Positions 8,197 to 16,965 of a stretch of DNA of 47,245 nt are shown here, piece by piece; within the stretch, counting starts at the first letter, position 1; each line of letters starts with the position of its first letter. Origin of the DNA: Akkermansia sp. (GTDB lineage: Bacteria > Verrucomicrobiota > Verrucomicrobiia > Verrucomicrobiales > Akkermansiaceae). Location of the stretch: contig JAFWYD010000014.1 in NCBI GenBank assembly GCA_017517805.1, forward strand, positions 1 to 47,245, in the 5' to 3' direction. Below the pieces are notes generated by a model. The model saw nothing but the letters and a program-made list of their open reading frames with translations. It did not search any database and was not told the origin of the DNA. The position numbers and the translations under genes were made by a program.

Positions 8197-9903
8197 TTAC
8201 TTCTGAGCCGCTTCTACAGCGGAGTAGGTGTCGGCGTAGGCCTTTTCTGCTGCAGCCTTGGCAGCGGCGGTAGCCTTCTCAGCCGTCTCAATCTCAGCAT
8301 CGAGCTGGGCAGCGGCAGCATCGTAGGCAGCCTTGGCGGCAGCATCGCCAGTCTTGGCGGCATCATAGAGATTCCAGAGATCCAGCTTCTTCACAGCAAT
8401 CTTCTGGGCCTCAGTATAGGCGGCAGCGGCAGCCTCTGCGGCAGCTTCCTCTGCAGGGGAAGCCCAGGCGTGCTGGTAACCCTTCACGTCGTTCCAATGA
8501 CCGCGGGTGAAGTCAGGGAAGGCTACGGAGCAGTTGCCGTTGTCCATAGACAGGGTACCAAGCTCAGCCAGGCAGCACCATTCAGCCAGGTCGTACACAT
8601 CCATATCCAGAGGCAGACCATTCTGCAGGCAGTACACCATGCGCACGTCCATGAAGAAGTCCATGCCGCCGTGGCCACCCACCTTCTCGGCCATCTCGCC
8701 GTACTTCTTGATAATGGGATGACGGTAGGTCGCGCGGAGCTTCTTCATATTCTCCTCGCTCATGAAGGAGTGGGAGTCGAGGTCCTCCAGGTCGGGGGCT
8801 CCCTCAGCACCCTCGAGGTGGGCACTTTCAAGCACAAAGCCTTCGATGGGATACTTATTGGCAAAACCGCGAGTACCCGTCAGCTGGAACAGGCGGTTGT
8901 AGGGCTGCGGGTTCATCACGTTGTGCTGAATCTCCACAACCTTGCCGTTGGCGGTACGCATCAGCGTGGTGGTGTGGTCGCCATTGCGGAATTCCGGGCA
9001 GGGCTTACCAGTCTTCTTCTCCACGTATTCACGGCCATGCACAGACTTGGTATCCATCGCCACGAGGGTGGTGAAGCGGTCACCGCGGTGAATATCCATC
9101 ACCTGAGCCACCGGGCCGAGACCGTGGGTGGCATACACGTCACCACGATTCTCCTTGTTGTACTTCATGCGCCAGCCGAGCTTCTCGGGGTCATTGGAGG
9201 GGTTCACCCAGTAATCGTCCCAGAACTGGTCAAGGTTATGAATGTAGGCACCCTTGGCGTAAAGAACTTCACCGAATACACCCTTCTGGGCCATATTCAA
9301 GGAATCGAGCTCGAACCAGTCGTAGCAGCAGTTCTCCAGAATCATGCAGTGCTTGCGGGTCTTCTCGGAAAGGTTGATGAGATCCCAGCACTGCTGCAGG
9401 TTCATGGCGCTGGGCACCTCGATAGCGGTGTGCTTGCCATTCTCGAGCGCGCACTTGGCCACGGGGAAGTGGTGATCCCAGTCGGTCGCGATGTACACCA
9501 GGTCGATATCATCGCGCTTGCAAAGCTCTTCATAGCCCTTGGCTCCGTAATAAATGGCAGCGGGAGCCAGGCCAGCCTTGCGGAGACGCTCCTGGCACTT
9601 CTCAGCGCGCTTCTGCTCATAGTCGCAAAGTGCCACAATCTCCACACCGGGAATATGGGTAAAACGGGAAACAGCACCCGGGCCACGCATACCAAGACCG
9701 ACGAATGCCACGCGAACGGTCTTCATCTTGGGAGCCTTCAGACCCACCACGTGCTGCTGACCTTCCGGACGCACAGGGGATTCCACCACGAGGGTACCCT
9801 TATCCCAATGAGTCTTGGTATCCGGAGACAGCGACTGTGCCTGCAGCCCGCTTGCAGCGAAGAGGGCGAGGAACGCCAGTGTCAATACTCGATTCAGTTT
9901 CAT
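8197..9903 (-). CDS. Secreted GH109-type Gfo/Idh/MocA protein (alpha-N-acetylgalactosaminidase-like) with Ala-rich tail
   Basis: 568 residues. A signal peptide (about 1-22, cut after LQA) is followed by a Rossmann NAD site GLGMRG at 69-74. GH109 hallmarks include DWDHHFP, the ENCCYDWFE region, DDYWVNP and DVYATHGLGP near residue 260, whose His is catalytic in GH109. Such enzymes cleave alpha-linked GalNAc by an NAD-dependent redox mechanism and act on mucin O-glycans. The catalytic part ends near residue 485. The last ~80 residues are almost only Ala, Glu, Lys, Asp and Tyr, a predicted helix or coiled coil not expected in the family. Single gene with its own promoter and terminator. A sugar dehydrogenase activity cannot be excluded. 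Confidence 0.88.
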   Translation of the reverse strand: MKLNRVLTLAFLALFAASGLQAQSLSPDTKTHWDKGTLVVESPVRPEGQQHVVGLKAPKMKTVRVAFVGLGMRGPGAVSRFTHIPGVEIVALCDYEQKRAEKCQERLRKAGLAPAAIYYGAKGYEELCKRDDIDLVYIATDWDHHFPVAKCALENGKHTAIEVPSAMNLQQCWDLINLSEKTRKHCMILENCCYDWFELDSLNMAQKGVFGEVLYAKGAYIHNLDQFWDDYWVNPSNDPEKLGWRMKYNKENRGDVYATHGLGPVAQVMDIHRGDRFTTLVAMDTKSVHGREYVEKKTGKPCPEFRNGDHTTTLMRTANGKVVEIQHNVMNPQPYNRLFQLTGTRGFANKYPIEGFVLESAHLEGAEGAPDLEDLDSHSFMSEENMKKLRATYRHPIIKKYGEMAEKVGGHGGMDFFMDVRMVYCLQNGLPLDMDVYDLAEWCCLAELGTLSMDNGNCSVAFPDFTRGHWNDVKGYQHAWASPAEEAAAEAAAAAYTEAQKIAVKKLDLWNLYDAAKTGDAAAKAAYDAAAAQLDAEIETAEKATAAAKAAAEKAYADTYSAVEAAQK

Positions 9904-9994
9904 ATGTACAATAAATACGAAGTTTCTCCTTCTTTTCTTTCAGAAAAACTTTTCAGAAACCCAAAACGTTTTTCATCCGCAAGAAGTTGTGTAT

Positions 9995-10023
9995 AGTCTA
10001 GCTTTTCTTGCTCAGCAGGTCAA
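9995..10023 (-). promoter_or_regulatory. Promoter of the GH109-like gene
   Basis: TTGACC (10018-10023) and TAGACT (9995-10000) with a 17-base spacer. The leader is long, about 85 bases, and pyrimidine/purine-skewed (AAGAAAG and AAGGAG runs lie 20-40 bases before the ATG), unlike the very short leaders elsewhere in this window. Confidence 0.65.
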
Positions 10024-10045
10024 GCTGTTTTTCCAATAATTGGAA

Positions 10046-10555
10046 TCAGCGGGCGGCATATTCCCGCGCCAGGCGGATGTAGTCCTTCGCGTGGTCAATA
10101 TTGGACTGTTCAGTTTCGAGAGGCAACTGTTTCACCACCTTGGCGGGGGAACCCAGCACCAGGCTGCGGGGCGGAATGATGGTCCCCTTCGTCACCAGGG
10201 CATGCGCGCCCACAATAGAACCATGGCCCACCACCGCGCCATCCAGGACCACCGCCCCCATGCCGATGAGGCAGGCATCTTCCACCGTGCAGGCATGCAG
10301 GGTGACGCTGTGGCCAACGGTTACGTATTTGCCGAGCTTGCAGCCTTGCGCGTAATCCACATGCAGACAGCAGTTGTCCTGCACATTGCTCCCCTCGCCT
10401 ATTTCGATAGGGGCAACATCGCCGCGAAGCGTGGTATTGTACCACACATTGGAACCGCGCTGCAGAGTCACCTGCCCGATGATATCGGCACTGGCCGCCA
10501 CATAAGAAGGCTCGTTCAACTGAGGCCGGATTCCACCAAAAGGTTCGATTGCCAT
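10046..10555 (-). CDS. Gamma-carbonic-anhydrase-family hexapeptide-repeat protein
   Basis: 169 residues of left-handed beta-helix: repeated hexapeptides such as VTLQRGSNVWYN, LRGDVAPIEIGEGSN, LIGMGAVVLDG and IVGAHALV, then a C-terminal helix. The three metal-binding His of the gamma-CA/YrdA/PaaY family are in place (NVQDNCCLHVD, VGHSVTLHAC). Members are trimers with zinc or iron at subunit interfaces. Many lack measurable CO2 hydration activity, so activity is unproven. The ATG lies only 10 bases after the T-run of a strong terminator that ends ilvN, and no clear promoter of its own fits in the gap. Confidence 0.9.
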   Translation of the reverse strand: MAIEPFGGIRPQLNEPSYVAASADIIGQVTLQRGSNVWYNTTLRGDVAPIEIGEGSNVQDNCCLHVDYAQGCKLGKYVTVGHSVTLHACTVEDACLIGMGAVVLDGAVVGHGSIVGAHALVTKGTIIPPRSLVLGSPAKVVKQLPLETEQSNIDHAKDYIRLAREYAAR

Positions 10556-10564
10556 ATTGTCTGG

Positions 10565-10605
10565 AAAAATGCTTCACCGGCAAAGTGTCTGACCTTGCCG
10601 GTGAA
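10565..10605 (-). terminator. Strong terminator between ilvN and the gamma-CA gene
   Basis: On the minus strand, TTCACCGGCAA (10595-10605) pairs perfectly with TTGCCGGTGAA (10573-10583) over an 11-base loop, followed by GC and ATTTTT (10565-10570). It stands 10 bases before the next gene's ATG (10555), so it could regulate read-through into that gene. Confidence 0.85.
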
Positions 10606-10634
10606 AGGTTGTAAGAAAGTAGAAGGAAAGGAAA

Positions 10635-11126
10635 TCAGGCGCGGGGTTTCACCACAGCAATCTTGCCGGAGCGTGTCACCATGTCCACATCGTAATCACC
10701 CAGCAGGTCGAGGAAGCGATTCAGACGGAACTGGCCACCGGAAATCTCGATGGTGAGCATCTCGCGAGTGGCATCAATCACCTGGGCGCGGAACATGTCA
10801 CAAAGTTGCAGGATTTCGGTCTTGTGCTCCCCGAAGCGCACGCGCACCAGCACGATTTCACGGTAGAAGGTGGGTTCGTTGCGGAAATCGATTACCTCTA
10901 CCACATTCACCAGTTTGGTAAGCTGTTTGATAACCTGGTCCAGCTTCTCATTATCCTCCTTCACATCGATGGTCATACGGGAGAACTTGGGGTCCTCGCA
11001 AGGGGCCACGTTGAGGGAGTGAATGTTATAGCCGCGACCGGAGAACAGACCTGCTACGCGGGAAAGCACACCAAACTTGTTTTCCACGAGCACGGAGATG
11101 GTATTGATCGGTTTATCAGTCGGCAT
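10635..11126 (-). CDS. ilvN: Acetolactate synthase small (regulatory) subunit
   Basis: 163 residues from the ATG at 11126 (MPTDKPINTISVLVENKFGV). An upstream in-frame ATG at 11171 is rejected because the promoter -10 box lies at 11154-11159, inside that extension. The N-terminal ACT domain reads LVENKFGVLSRVAGLFSGRGYNIHSLNV, the valine-sensing fold of IlvN/IlvH; the C-terminal half carries TREMLTIEISGGQFRLNRFLDLL. The subunit activates the catalytic subunit IlvB and confers feedback inhibition. No ilvB is in the window, so ilvN is separated from its partner, although leuA lies 2 kb away in the same orientation. It ends in a strong terminator. Confidence 0.93.
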   Translation of the reverse strand: MPTDKPINTISVLVENKFGVLSRVAGLFSGRGYNIHSLNVAPCEDPKFSRMTIDVKEDNEKLDQVIKQLTKLVNVVEVIDFRNEPTFYREIVLVRVRFGEHKTEILQLCDMFRAQVIDATREMLTIEISGGQFRLNRFLDLLGDYDVDMVTRSGKIAVVKPRA

Positions 11127-11153
11127 AATGTGTAAGGGGTGAAATCGTGTTAA

Positions 11154-11182
11154 AGAATACCTGATTCGCACATGCGCGTCAA
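11154..11182 (-). promoter_or_regulatory. Promoter of ilvN
   Basis: TTGACG (11177-11182) and TATTCT (11154-11159), spacer 17. The leader to the ATG at 11126 is about 20 bases, too short for a leader-peptide attenuator. The rest of the spacer to 11346 shows only partial inverted repeats (around 11255-11305). Confidence 0.7.
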
Positions 11183-11346
11183 GCAGTATCTTCCGGTGCA
11201 GACGCAGTATTTTTATCGGTCTGTATCCTGGAAACGCGCAGCAGTTCCGCGAGCCAGATAAATGGGAATCTCACAACAGGGGCCAGGCATCAGCAACATC
11301 TGGCTGCCCCCATCTGTTTTTCATGCGGGAGAATATAGCGAGATGG

Positions 11347-12375
11347 CTATTGATTCTCACGATTCCCGGCTCCCCGATACTTCTGCCCGAAGCGCACCAA
11401 CAGAAGAGACAGCAGAGACAGCATACACAGGGCTCCCAACACATAGCCCAGAATATGAACTACCTCCAGGCACCAGGGCAAGGGCCCCCGATAATGAAGA
11501 GCCTCGGCAGCGATGGAACACACCAGGCCAAGCCACAGCAACAAAGAGAGGACATCGCATCGTCGACCGCCGGTGGATCGGCTCAGGGCAAACTGAACCA
11601 GAAACACCGCCCCCCAGATAAAGGGTAACGTGCCCGCTGAGACAATGACAACACGCCCCAGATGAAGCCAAAACTCAGATGGGCCATAAAACTGCTGACG
11701 GCAATAAAGCAACGCGGCTGCATCATCATCATGTACCAATGTGTCACCAATCTGCGTACCCAAAAAAGCAGTTTCTCTCCCCTCCGGCAAGCACAGATAA
11801 CACAATTCGGCCACTCCTCCATCTGAAAGTCGGAAGCGCGGAGGATACGTTCCTTCCACATACCAGGACTGCAAATCCTGTGGAATCCTGAGCTTCTGTC
11901 TATCCTGAGTTCCCGGCAAATCGAGGGACTCCCCTGAAAGGAGAGAGCCCGCATCTTGCCCGCGCACCCGGAAAACACCCACCCGGCAGGATTCTGAATA
12001 ACGAATCCCGCTATGATGATACTTACGCAGCGGCTCCGGGAGCTCGAGCCTGTCCTTACCATCCACGCGCCGGAAATAACGGCGAAGAAACGCTGCGCGG
12101 CTCGAAACACCAAAATCCGGGTCTTTCAACTCTGAGCACCCTTGCACCGGGGCAGACACCACCTCCACCACCCGGCCTTCCAGTCCGGGATTCACCGGTG
12201 CATCAGCCTCCACCTGAACAATGCGCCGGCAACTTAAATACCGCAGCGCCGGGTTCAGCGAATCTTCCATGGTTTCGATAAGCATCGCGCATGCCAACCC
12301 CAGAAGCACCGTGGCCACGGGCAGCAACACAAGGAGCCACAGCACACGCACCAGAATTTTACAAAACAGTTTCAT
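11347..12375 (-). CDS. TMEM43/DUF1625-like membrane protein
   Basis: 342 residues. One N-terminal membrane segment (about 8-32) is followed by a roughly 200-residue non-membrane region and three membrane segments near the C-terminus (about 243-265, 275-292, 302-325). After the first helix comes LEGRVVEVVSAPVQG and then LKDPDFGVSSRAAFLRRYFR. This spacing resembles TMEM43 (LUMA, DUF1625), where a 'LvhvsG...DpxFGv....LrRxVE' pattern follows the first helix. Similarity is judged by eye only. It lies 87 bases after pth with no clear promoter or terminator between, so it may be co-transcribed with leuA-pth. Function unknown. Confidence 0.55.
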   Translation of the reverse strand: MKLFCKILVRVLWLLVLLPVATVLLGLACAMLIETMEDSLNPALRYLSCRRIVQVEADAPVNPGLEGRVVEVVSAPVQGCSELKDPDFGVSSRAAFLRRYFRRVDGKDRLELPEPLRKYHHSGIRYSESCRVGVFRVRGQDAGSLLSGESLDLPGTQDRQKLRIPQDLQSWYVEGTYPPRFRLSDGGVAELCYLCLPEGRETAFLGTQIGDTLVHDDDAAALLYCRQQFYGPSEFWLHLGRVVIVSAGTLPFIWGAVFLVQFALSRSTGGRRCDVLSLLLWLGLVCSIAAEALHYRGPLPWCLEVVHILGYVLGALCMLSLLSLLLVRFGQKYRGAGNRENQ

Positions 12376-12462
12376 CTACTATCGAGTAATAGCTTTTCCC
12401 GTCTTTCATTCGGGCTCAACAAATAGAAGCCCAGCCTGACTATTCCGCGCGTGTGAACGTGA

Positions 12463-13125
12463 TCATTCAGCCTCTGCCAGCGAGGCTGCAGCGGCAGTTT
12501 CCCCCGTAGAAGATTCCTCAGTCGGCGCTTCGGGCTTCTTGCGGGGCTTCTTTTCCTTCTTCACGTTGTACTTGTTGGCGGCGGCCTGGAACCCCTCTTT
12601 CAGCATAAGGATGGTGGCTTCCTCTGCCCTGGCGAGGCATTCCTCCAGCAGCGGGCGCTCATCCGGGGCAAACTTGCCCAGCACATGCCCCACCATTTCC
12701 TTTTGCCCCGGCGCACCGATACCGACGCGCAAACGCGGAAATTTTTCGCCGCCCAGGTGCGCAATGAGGGATTTCATGCCATTGTGGCCACCAGCAGAGC
12801 CCCCTGCCCGCAGGCGCATCGTCCCCACGGGGAAGGAGATATCGTCATAGATGACCAGCACCTGTTCCGGTTCAAACTTGTAGTAGCGCATGATGGGACC
12901 CACGCATTCACCGCTGCAATTCATGAAGGTCTGCGGTTTGATGAGCAGCACGCCTGGCCCCGCAGCCAGCTCACCCTTGCGCGCTTTGTCGAGCTTCCAT
13001 TCAGCGCCGAAGCGCCTTGCGAGGCGCTCCAACACCATGAAGCCGACATTGTGCCTGGTCTCAGCATAATCGCGGCCTGGGTTTCCCAGACCGACGATTA
13101 TGCGAATAGGTAAATCTGCACCCAT
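12463..13125 (-). CDS. pth: Peptidyl-tRNA hydrolase
   Basis: 220 residues. The signature IIVGLGNPGRDYAETRHNVG includes catalytic His25. KPQTFMNCSG and YDDISFPVG (catalytic Asp about 98) follow, then GGSAGGHNGMKS. The enzyme recycles peptidyl-tRNAs released by stalled ribosomes. The catalytic core ends near residue 187 (NKYNVKK); an unusual Lys/Pro then Ser/Glu/Ala-rich tail of about 33 residues follows. It starts 4 bases after the leuA stop, so it is certainly co-transcribed with leuA. Confidence 0.96.
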   Translation of the reverse strand: MGADLPIRIIVGLGNPGRDYAETRHNVGFMVLERLARRFGAEWKLDKARKGELAAGPGVLLIKPQTFMNCSGECVGPIMRYYKFEPEQVLVIYDDISFPVGTMRLRAGGSAGGHNGMKSLIAHLGGEKFPRLRVGIGAPGQKEMVGHVLGKFAPDERPLLEECLARAEEATILMLKEGFQAAANKYNVKKEKKPRKKPEAPTEESSTGETAAAASLAEAE

Positions 13126-13129
13126 GAGC

Positions 13130-14689
13130 TTAAGCCTGAGCAGCGGCCAGTGCTGCCAGCGAGATGTTGCGGTTCACGGCGTTGAGGTAGGCACGCGCAG
13201 AGGCTTCAATCACGTCTGTGGCGGCACCCTTGCCAGAAACCGGCTTGTTGCACTCGCAGTTGCCAAACTGCACCTTCACGGTCACTTCACCCAGAGCGTC
13301 CTGGCCGATGGAAGTGGCACGCACATTGTAATCCACCAGCTCACCCTTGCTCTTGGTGATGCGGTCGATGGCCTTGAAACAGGCATTTACCGGGCCATTG
13401 CCAATGGCGCAGTCCATATAGAGCTTGCCATCCTTCTCCAACTGCACGGTGGCCGTGGGGCGGGCGGCTGAGCCGGCCACAAACTGAATGTCGACCATCT
13501 TCCAAGTTCCATCGCAGGTATCCAGCGAGTCATTCACCAGGGAAGCCAGGTCATCATCATACACAAACTTCTTGCTATCGCCCACCTTCTTGAAACGCTC
13601 GAAGACGTGGGTGATTTCACTATCAGAAAGGTTATACCCCAGCTTCTCCAGGCGGGATTTCACTGCGGCGCGGCCGGAATGCTTGGTGAGCGGAAGCTCC
13701 GTCTCGCCCCAGCCAACTTCAGCAGGGTCGATAACCTCATAAGTTTCGCGCTTGGCCAGGATGCCGTGCTGGTGGATGCCCGAGCTGTGCGCGAAAGCAT
13801 TCTCACCCACAATGGCCTTGGAGCGCTGCACGGAAAGCCCGCTCATGCTGGCCACTACGCGACTGGTCTTCACGATTTCGCGGGTTTCGAGGTTGTGCGG
13901 TTTTTCTCCAGCAGCAAAGCCAAAGGCCTCCGGTCGGGTGGAGAGAGCCATGGCTACTTCTTCAATGGCGGCATTACCAGCTCGCTCACCGATACCGTTG
14001 ATGGTGCCTTCCACCTGGCGGGCACCGGCAGTCACGGCGGCCAGGGAGTTGGCCACAGCCAGACCGATGTCGTTATGGCAGTGCACAGAAATGACCGCCT
14101 TGTCGATATTCTTCACATGCTTGACCACGTAGTCAATCATGGCGATATACTCCTGCGGCGTAGTGAAGCCAACGGTATCGGGCAAGTTCACCGTGGTGGC
14201 ACCGGCCTCAATGACCGCCTCCACCACCTGGGCCAGGTAATCATGCTCGGTGCGGCTGGCATCCTCGGCAGAGAACTCCACATCGTTCACCAGACTCTTG
14301 GCCAGCTTCACGCCCGCTACGGCCATCTCGATGATTTCTTCCTTGCTCTTCTTGAGCTTGAACTCGCGGTGCAGCGGGCTGGTCGCCAGGAAGGTGTGAA
14401 TGCGGCCTCGGTCGCCAGCAGGAGCCACGGCGGCAGCAGCGCGGCGGATATCATTCTCCACGCAGCGGGCCAGACCAGCAATACGGCACTTCTTCACCGT
14501 GTTGGCAATGGTGAACACGGCCTCGAAATCACCATCCGAAATGCAGGGGAACCCCGCCTCGATAATATCTACGCCTAGTTTCTCGAGCTGACGTGCTACC
14601 TCCAGCTTCTGCCGGAGATTCATCGAAGCTCCAGGGCACTGCTCACCATCGCGAAGCGTGGTGTCGAAGAATAATACTTTGTCGCTCAT
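13130..14689 (-). CDS. leuA: 2-isopropylmalate synthase
   Basis: 519 residues, full length for LeuA type 1. The HMGL-like barrel begins FFDTTLRDGEQCPGASMN, with the metal-binding Asp in DTTLRDGEQ and later VHCHNDIGLAVAN and GIGERAGNAAIEE. The C-terminal allosteric LeuA dimer domain (about 390-510) binds leucine. It condenses 2-ketoisovalerate and acetyl-CoA, the first committed step of leucine synthesis. First gene of leuA-pth (perhaps with the TMEM43-like gene), with a recognisable promoter and no leader-peptide attenuator. Confidence 0.96.
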   Translation of the reverse strand: MSDKVLFFDTTLRDGEQCPGASMNLRQKLEVARQLEKLGVDIIEAGFPCISDGDFEAVFTIANTVKKCRIAGLARCVENDIRRAAAAVAPAGDRGRIHTFLATSPLHREFKLKKSKEEIIEMAVAGVKLAKSLVNDVEFSAEDASRTEHDYLAQVVEAVIEAGATTVNLPDTVGFTTPQEYIAMIDYVVKHVKNIDKAVISVHCHNDIGLAVANSLAAVTAGARQVEGTINGIGERAGNAAIEEVAMALSTRPEAFGFAAGEKPHNLETREIVKTSRVVASMSGLSVQRSKAIVGENAFAHSSGIHQHGILAKRETYEVIDPAEVGWGETELPLTKHSGRAAVKSRLEKLGYNLSDSEITHVFERFKKVGDSKKFVYDDDLASLVNDSLDTCDGTWKMVDIQFVAGSAARPTATVQLEKDGKLYMDCAIGNGPVNACFKAIDRITKSKGELVDYNVRATSIGQDALGEVTVKVQFGNCECNKPVSGKGAATDVIEASARAYLNAVNRNISLAALAAAQA

Positions 14690-14723
14690 ACTAGACGTTT
14701 CTATGGTTGGTTACGGAACCCTC

Positions 14724-14751
14724 ACTATACAGAAACGCCACGCAAAAGCAA
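14724..14751 (-). promoter_or_regulatory. Promoter of leuA
   Basis: TTGCTT (14746-14751) and TATAGT (14724-14729), spacer 16, giving a leader of about 28 bases. Confidence 0.6.
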
Positions 14752-14815
14752 GCTGATTGTGTGGCATTTTTTATAATAATTCCAATCTAAAACCACTTTG
14801 CTGGCCCATTCTGCG

Positions 14816-15292
14816 TCACGAAGCGGAATTCCTCACCTCAATCTCAAAAATTTCAACCTTTGCAGGAGCCTTGTCCTTCTCCCATGGGCGGCTGTAAATG
14901 AGGCGTAGCGTTAACTTGCCCGGCTTAAGAGCAGTAACAACCAATGTAACCGGCACCGGAAAGCCACAGCAATTCGATTCATCAGGCTCCACCCCGGTCA
15001 GCACTGCAGAGACTGGAGCATCCTCAGGTACAGGCTCAGCGAGCTGCCAGGAGAAACCGGTCCCGGCATTATTTTGCAGCATAACGGTACGGCGCTGCCC
15101 CGCCTGCAGGAGTACAGCCGTAGAAGCCATCTGTGGCTGCGCAGCAGGGGGTACAGGTACTGCCGGTACGGCCACCGGGGGAGCGGGAGTCTCCTGAACC
15201 GAAGACACACTATCAAAATAAGCAACCAGCAACATCGCAAGGCCAGCAAGCAGAGCCCCCGCCATCCAGAGTCCTTTTGGCATCATTTTCAT
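14816..15292 (-). CDS. Membrane-anchored chagasin-like (I42) cysteine-protease inhibitor
   Basis: 158 residues. An N-terminal hydrophobic segment (about 8-25) acts as anchor or uncleaved signal, followed by a Pro/Val-rich linker and an Ig-like domain. The three inhibitory loops of the I42 family can be placed: NNAGTGFSW (usually NPTTGxxW), the middle CCGFPV loop, and SRPWEKD (RPW loop). I42 proteins block papain-like cysteine peptidases; in bacteria they are periplasmic. The presence of all three loops makes the assignment good, although the NPTTG loop is modified. The three near start codons (15292, 15286, 15283) cannot be separated. Confidence 0.7.
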   Translation of the reverse strand: MKMMPKGLWMAGALLAGLAMLLVAYFDSVSSVQETPAPPVAVPAVPVPPAAQPQMASTAVLLQAGQRRTVMLQNNAGTGFSWQLAEPVPEDAPVSAVLTGVEPDESNCCGFPVPVTLVVTALKPGKLTLRLIYSRPWEKDKAPAKVEIFEIEVRNSAS

Positions 15293-15413
15293 TCTTTAGA
15301 TTTGTTCCGTTGTATTTCTGTTCCGGGAAACAAGACCCCTGCGCATGAGCAACATCAGCCTTTCACAAGCATCCCTTCCCCGGCTACACTCTACCCTTCT
15401 CAGAGATGCAGCA

Positions 15414-15689
15414 TCAACGCCTGCGTTTGCGCCGGGGCTCAAACTTCACGAAGTTCATGAAATATAGAGCTGCCAGCAGCCAATGCACAAAGCAAGCGAT
15501 ACCCAGAATGCCGCGCCACAGCCCGGATTCCGCCTTCGCTGAAGGAACGAGCATCAGCACCACAAAGACGAATATGAACAAGTACGGCCCATGCCCACCA
15601 AACAGCCGCTCGCGCAGCCGGGTAAAGAGCATGATAGACAATCCACCACAACCCAGCAGGAACAGAGAGATGGCGACTCCGGTGCTCAT
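15414..15689 (-). CDS. Small membrane protein coupled to folA
   Basis: 91 residues with three predicted membrane segments (about 4-20, 35-50, 60-80) and a very basic tail ending PRRKRRR, which should face the cytoplasm. Its ATG overlaps the folA stop (ATGA at 15686-15689), so it is translationally coupled to the thyA-folA operon. I do not recognise a family; the coupling shows co-expression, not a folate role. Confidence 0.7.
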   Translation of the reverse strand: MSTGVAISLFLLGCGGLSIMLFTRLRERLFGGHGPYLFIFVFVVLMLVPSAKAESGLWRGILGIACFVHWLLAALYFMNFVKFEPRRKRRR

Positions 15690-16153
15690 TTCTCGTAGAG
15701 CACGTGAGTGAACCCCGCGAACTCCTGCTGCGGGGTACGAGTTGCGAACAATGCGGCAAACTCCGGGAACCAGGTATCAACCTCGTGAGTACCCTGCACT
15801 TCGGAGACATGCAGCCGCTGCATCCGGGGCAGCATCTGCGCGTAGAGCTGAGCCCCGCCTATCACCATGATTTCCGGGTCTTGCAGCGCGATGTTTTCCA
15901 GCTGCGCAAGGTCGGTGATAACTACTGCCCCCTCTGCCGCATAATCAGCATTGCGGGTGAGCACGATATTCTGACGTCCAGGCAGCGGACGCCCCAGGCT
16001 TTCCCAGGTCTTGCGCCCCATAAGGATGGGATGCCCCATGGTGAGACGTTTGAAGAGCTGCATATCTTCCTTCAGGCGCCAGGGGATACCGTTGTTCAGG
16101 CCGATGCCGCGGGCGGCATCCATGGCCACTACTCCTGTAAAGCTGAGGCTCAT
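15686..16153 (-). CDS. folA: Dihydrofolate reductase
   Basis: 155 residues, normal DHFR length. [20 protein letters not shown] gives the N-terminal fold and Met20-loop region. The acidic residue comes in [11 protein letters not shown], and [22 protein letters not shown] and [12 protein letters not shown] form the NADPH sites. It regenerates tetrahydrofolate from the dihydrofolate that ThyA makes. Both ends overlap neighbours by 4 bases (ATGA at 16150-16153 with thyA and 15686-15689 with the small membrane protein). Confidence 0.96.
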   Translation of the reverse strand: MSLSFTGVVAMDAARGIGLNNGIPWRLKEDMQLFKRLTMGHPILMGRKTWESLGRPLPGRQNIVLTRNADYAAEGAVVITDLAQLENIALQDPEIMVIGGAQLYAQMLPRMQRLHVSEVQGTHEVDTWFPEFAALFATRTPQQEFAGFTHVLYEK

Positions 16154-16965
16154 ACCGATACAGCGGCTTTGATATGCGGATGCGGGTCGTAGTTCTCCAG
16201 CGTGAAGTCAGAGAAGTCGAAACCGTCAATCTCCGACACCGCCGGGTTCAGGCGCATAGTGGGCAGCGGACGCGGTTCGCGGCTCAGCTGCAGTCGAGCC
16301 TGGTCCAGGTGGTTCTTGTAGAGGTGCAAATCGCCGTAGGTATGCACAAACTCGCGGGCCTCATAGCCACAGACCTGCGCCACCATCATGAGCAGCAGAG
16401 CGTAGCTGGCGATGTTGAACGGCACCCCAAGGAATAAATCGCAGCTGCGCTGGTATAGCTGCAGGCTCAATCCATGCTTCTCCCCCTCCTTCTGCGCAGG
16501 AATCACGCAGAACTGGAACAAGCAGTGGCAGGGAGGCAGCGCCATGCCATCCACCTCGGCCACATTCCAGGCGCTCACCAGATGCCGGCGGCTCCAGGGA
16601 TTATTTTTCAAGCCGTCAATCAGTCTGGCAATCTGGTCGATGCTGCCGCCCTTGCCATCCGGCCAGGCGCGCCACTGGCTGCCGTATACCGGTCCCAGGT
16701 CACCATTCTCATCAGCCCATTCGTCCCAGATGCTCACTCCTCGCTCCTGCAGCCAGCGCACATTGGTACTGCCTTTCAGGAACCAGAGCAATTCATAAAT
16801 AATCGAGCGAAGATGCAGTTTCTTGGTGGTCAGGCAGGGAAAGCCCTCGCGCAAATCACACCGTATCTGCCGCCCGAACACCCCGATAGTTCCCGTACCG
16901 GTACGGTCTTCCCTGCCCACCCCGTTGGTAAGCACATCATCCAGCAATGCCAAATACTGACGCAT
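16150..16965 (-). CDS. thyA: Thymidylate synthase
   Basis: 271 residues. [14 protein letters not shown] binds the phosphate; the catalytic Cys is in [10 protein letters not shown] (about residue 146); [18 protein letters not shown] and the C-terminal [10 protein letters not shown] complete the family features. It methylates dUMP to dTMP using methylene-tetrahydrofolate. It heads an overlapping operon with folA and a small membrane protein. TAGTCT lies 6 bases before the ATG as a possible -10, with only a weak -35 (CTGACC). A small GTCAGC/GCTGAC hairpin (16994-17009) between pyrF and thyA may separate the units. Confidence 0.96.
   Translation of the reverse strand: MRQYLALLDDVLTNGVGREDRTGTGTIGVFGRQIRCDLREGFPCLTTKKLHLRSIIYELLWFLKGSTNVRWLQERGVSIWDEWADENGDLGPVYGSQWRAWPDGKGGSIDQIARLIDGLKNNPWSRRHLVSAWNVAEVDGMALPPCHCLFQFCVIPAQKEGEKHGLSLQLYQRSCDLFLGVPFNIASYALLLMMVAQVCGYEAREFVHTYGDLHLYKNHLDQARLQLSREPRPLPTMRLNPAVSEIDGFDFSDFTLENYDPHPHIKAAVSV

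Noticed and set aside
8470..9996. A 508-codon open frame antisense to the GH109-like gene
   Set aside because: No recognisable protein features; the sense frame has NAD site and signal peptide.
11127..11171. Longer ilvN start at 11171
   Set aside because: The -10 box at 11154-11159 is inside it, and the family N-terminus begins at 11126.
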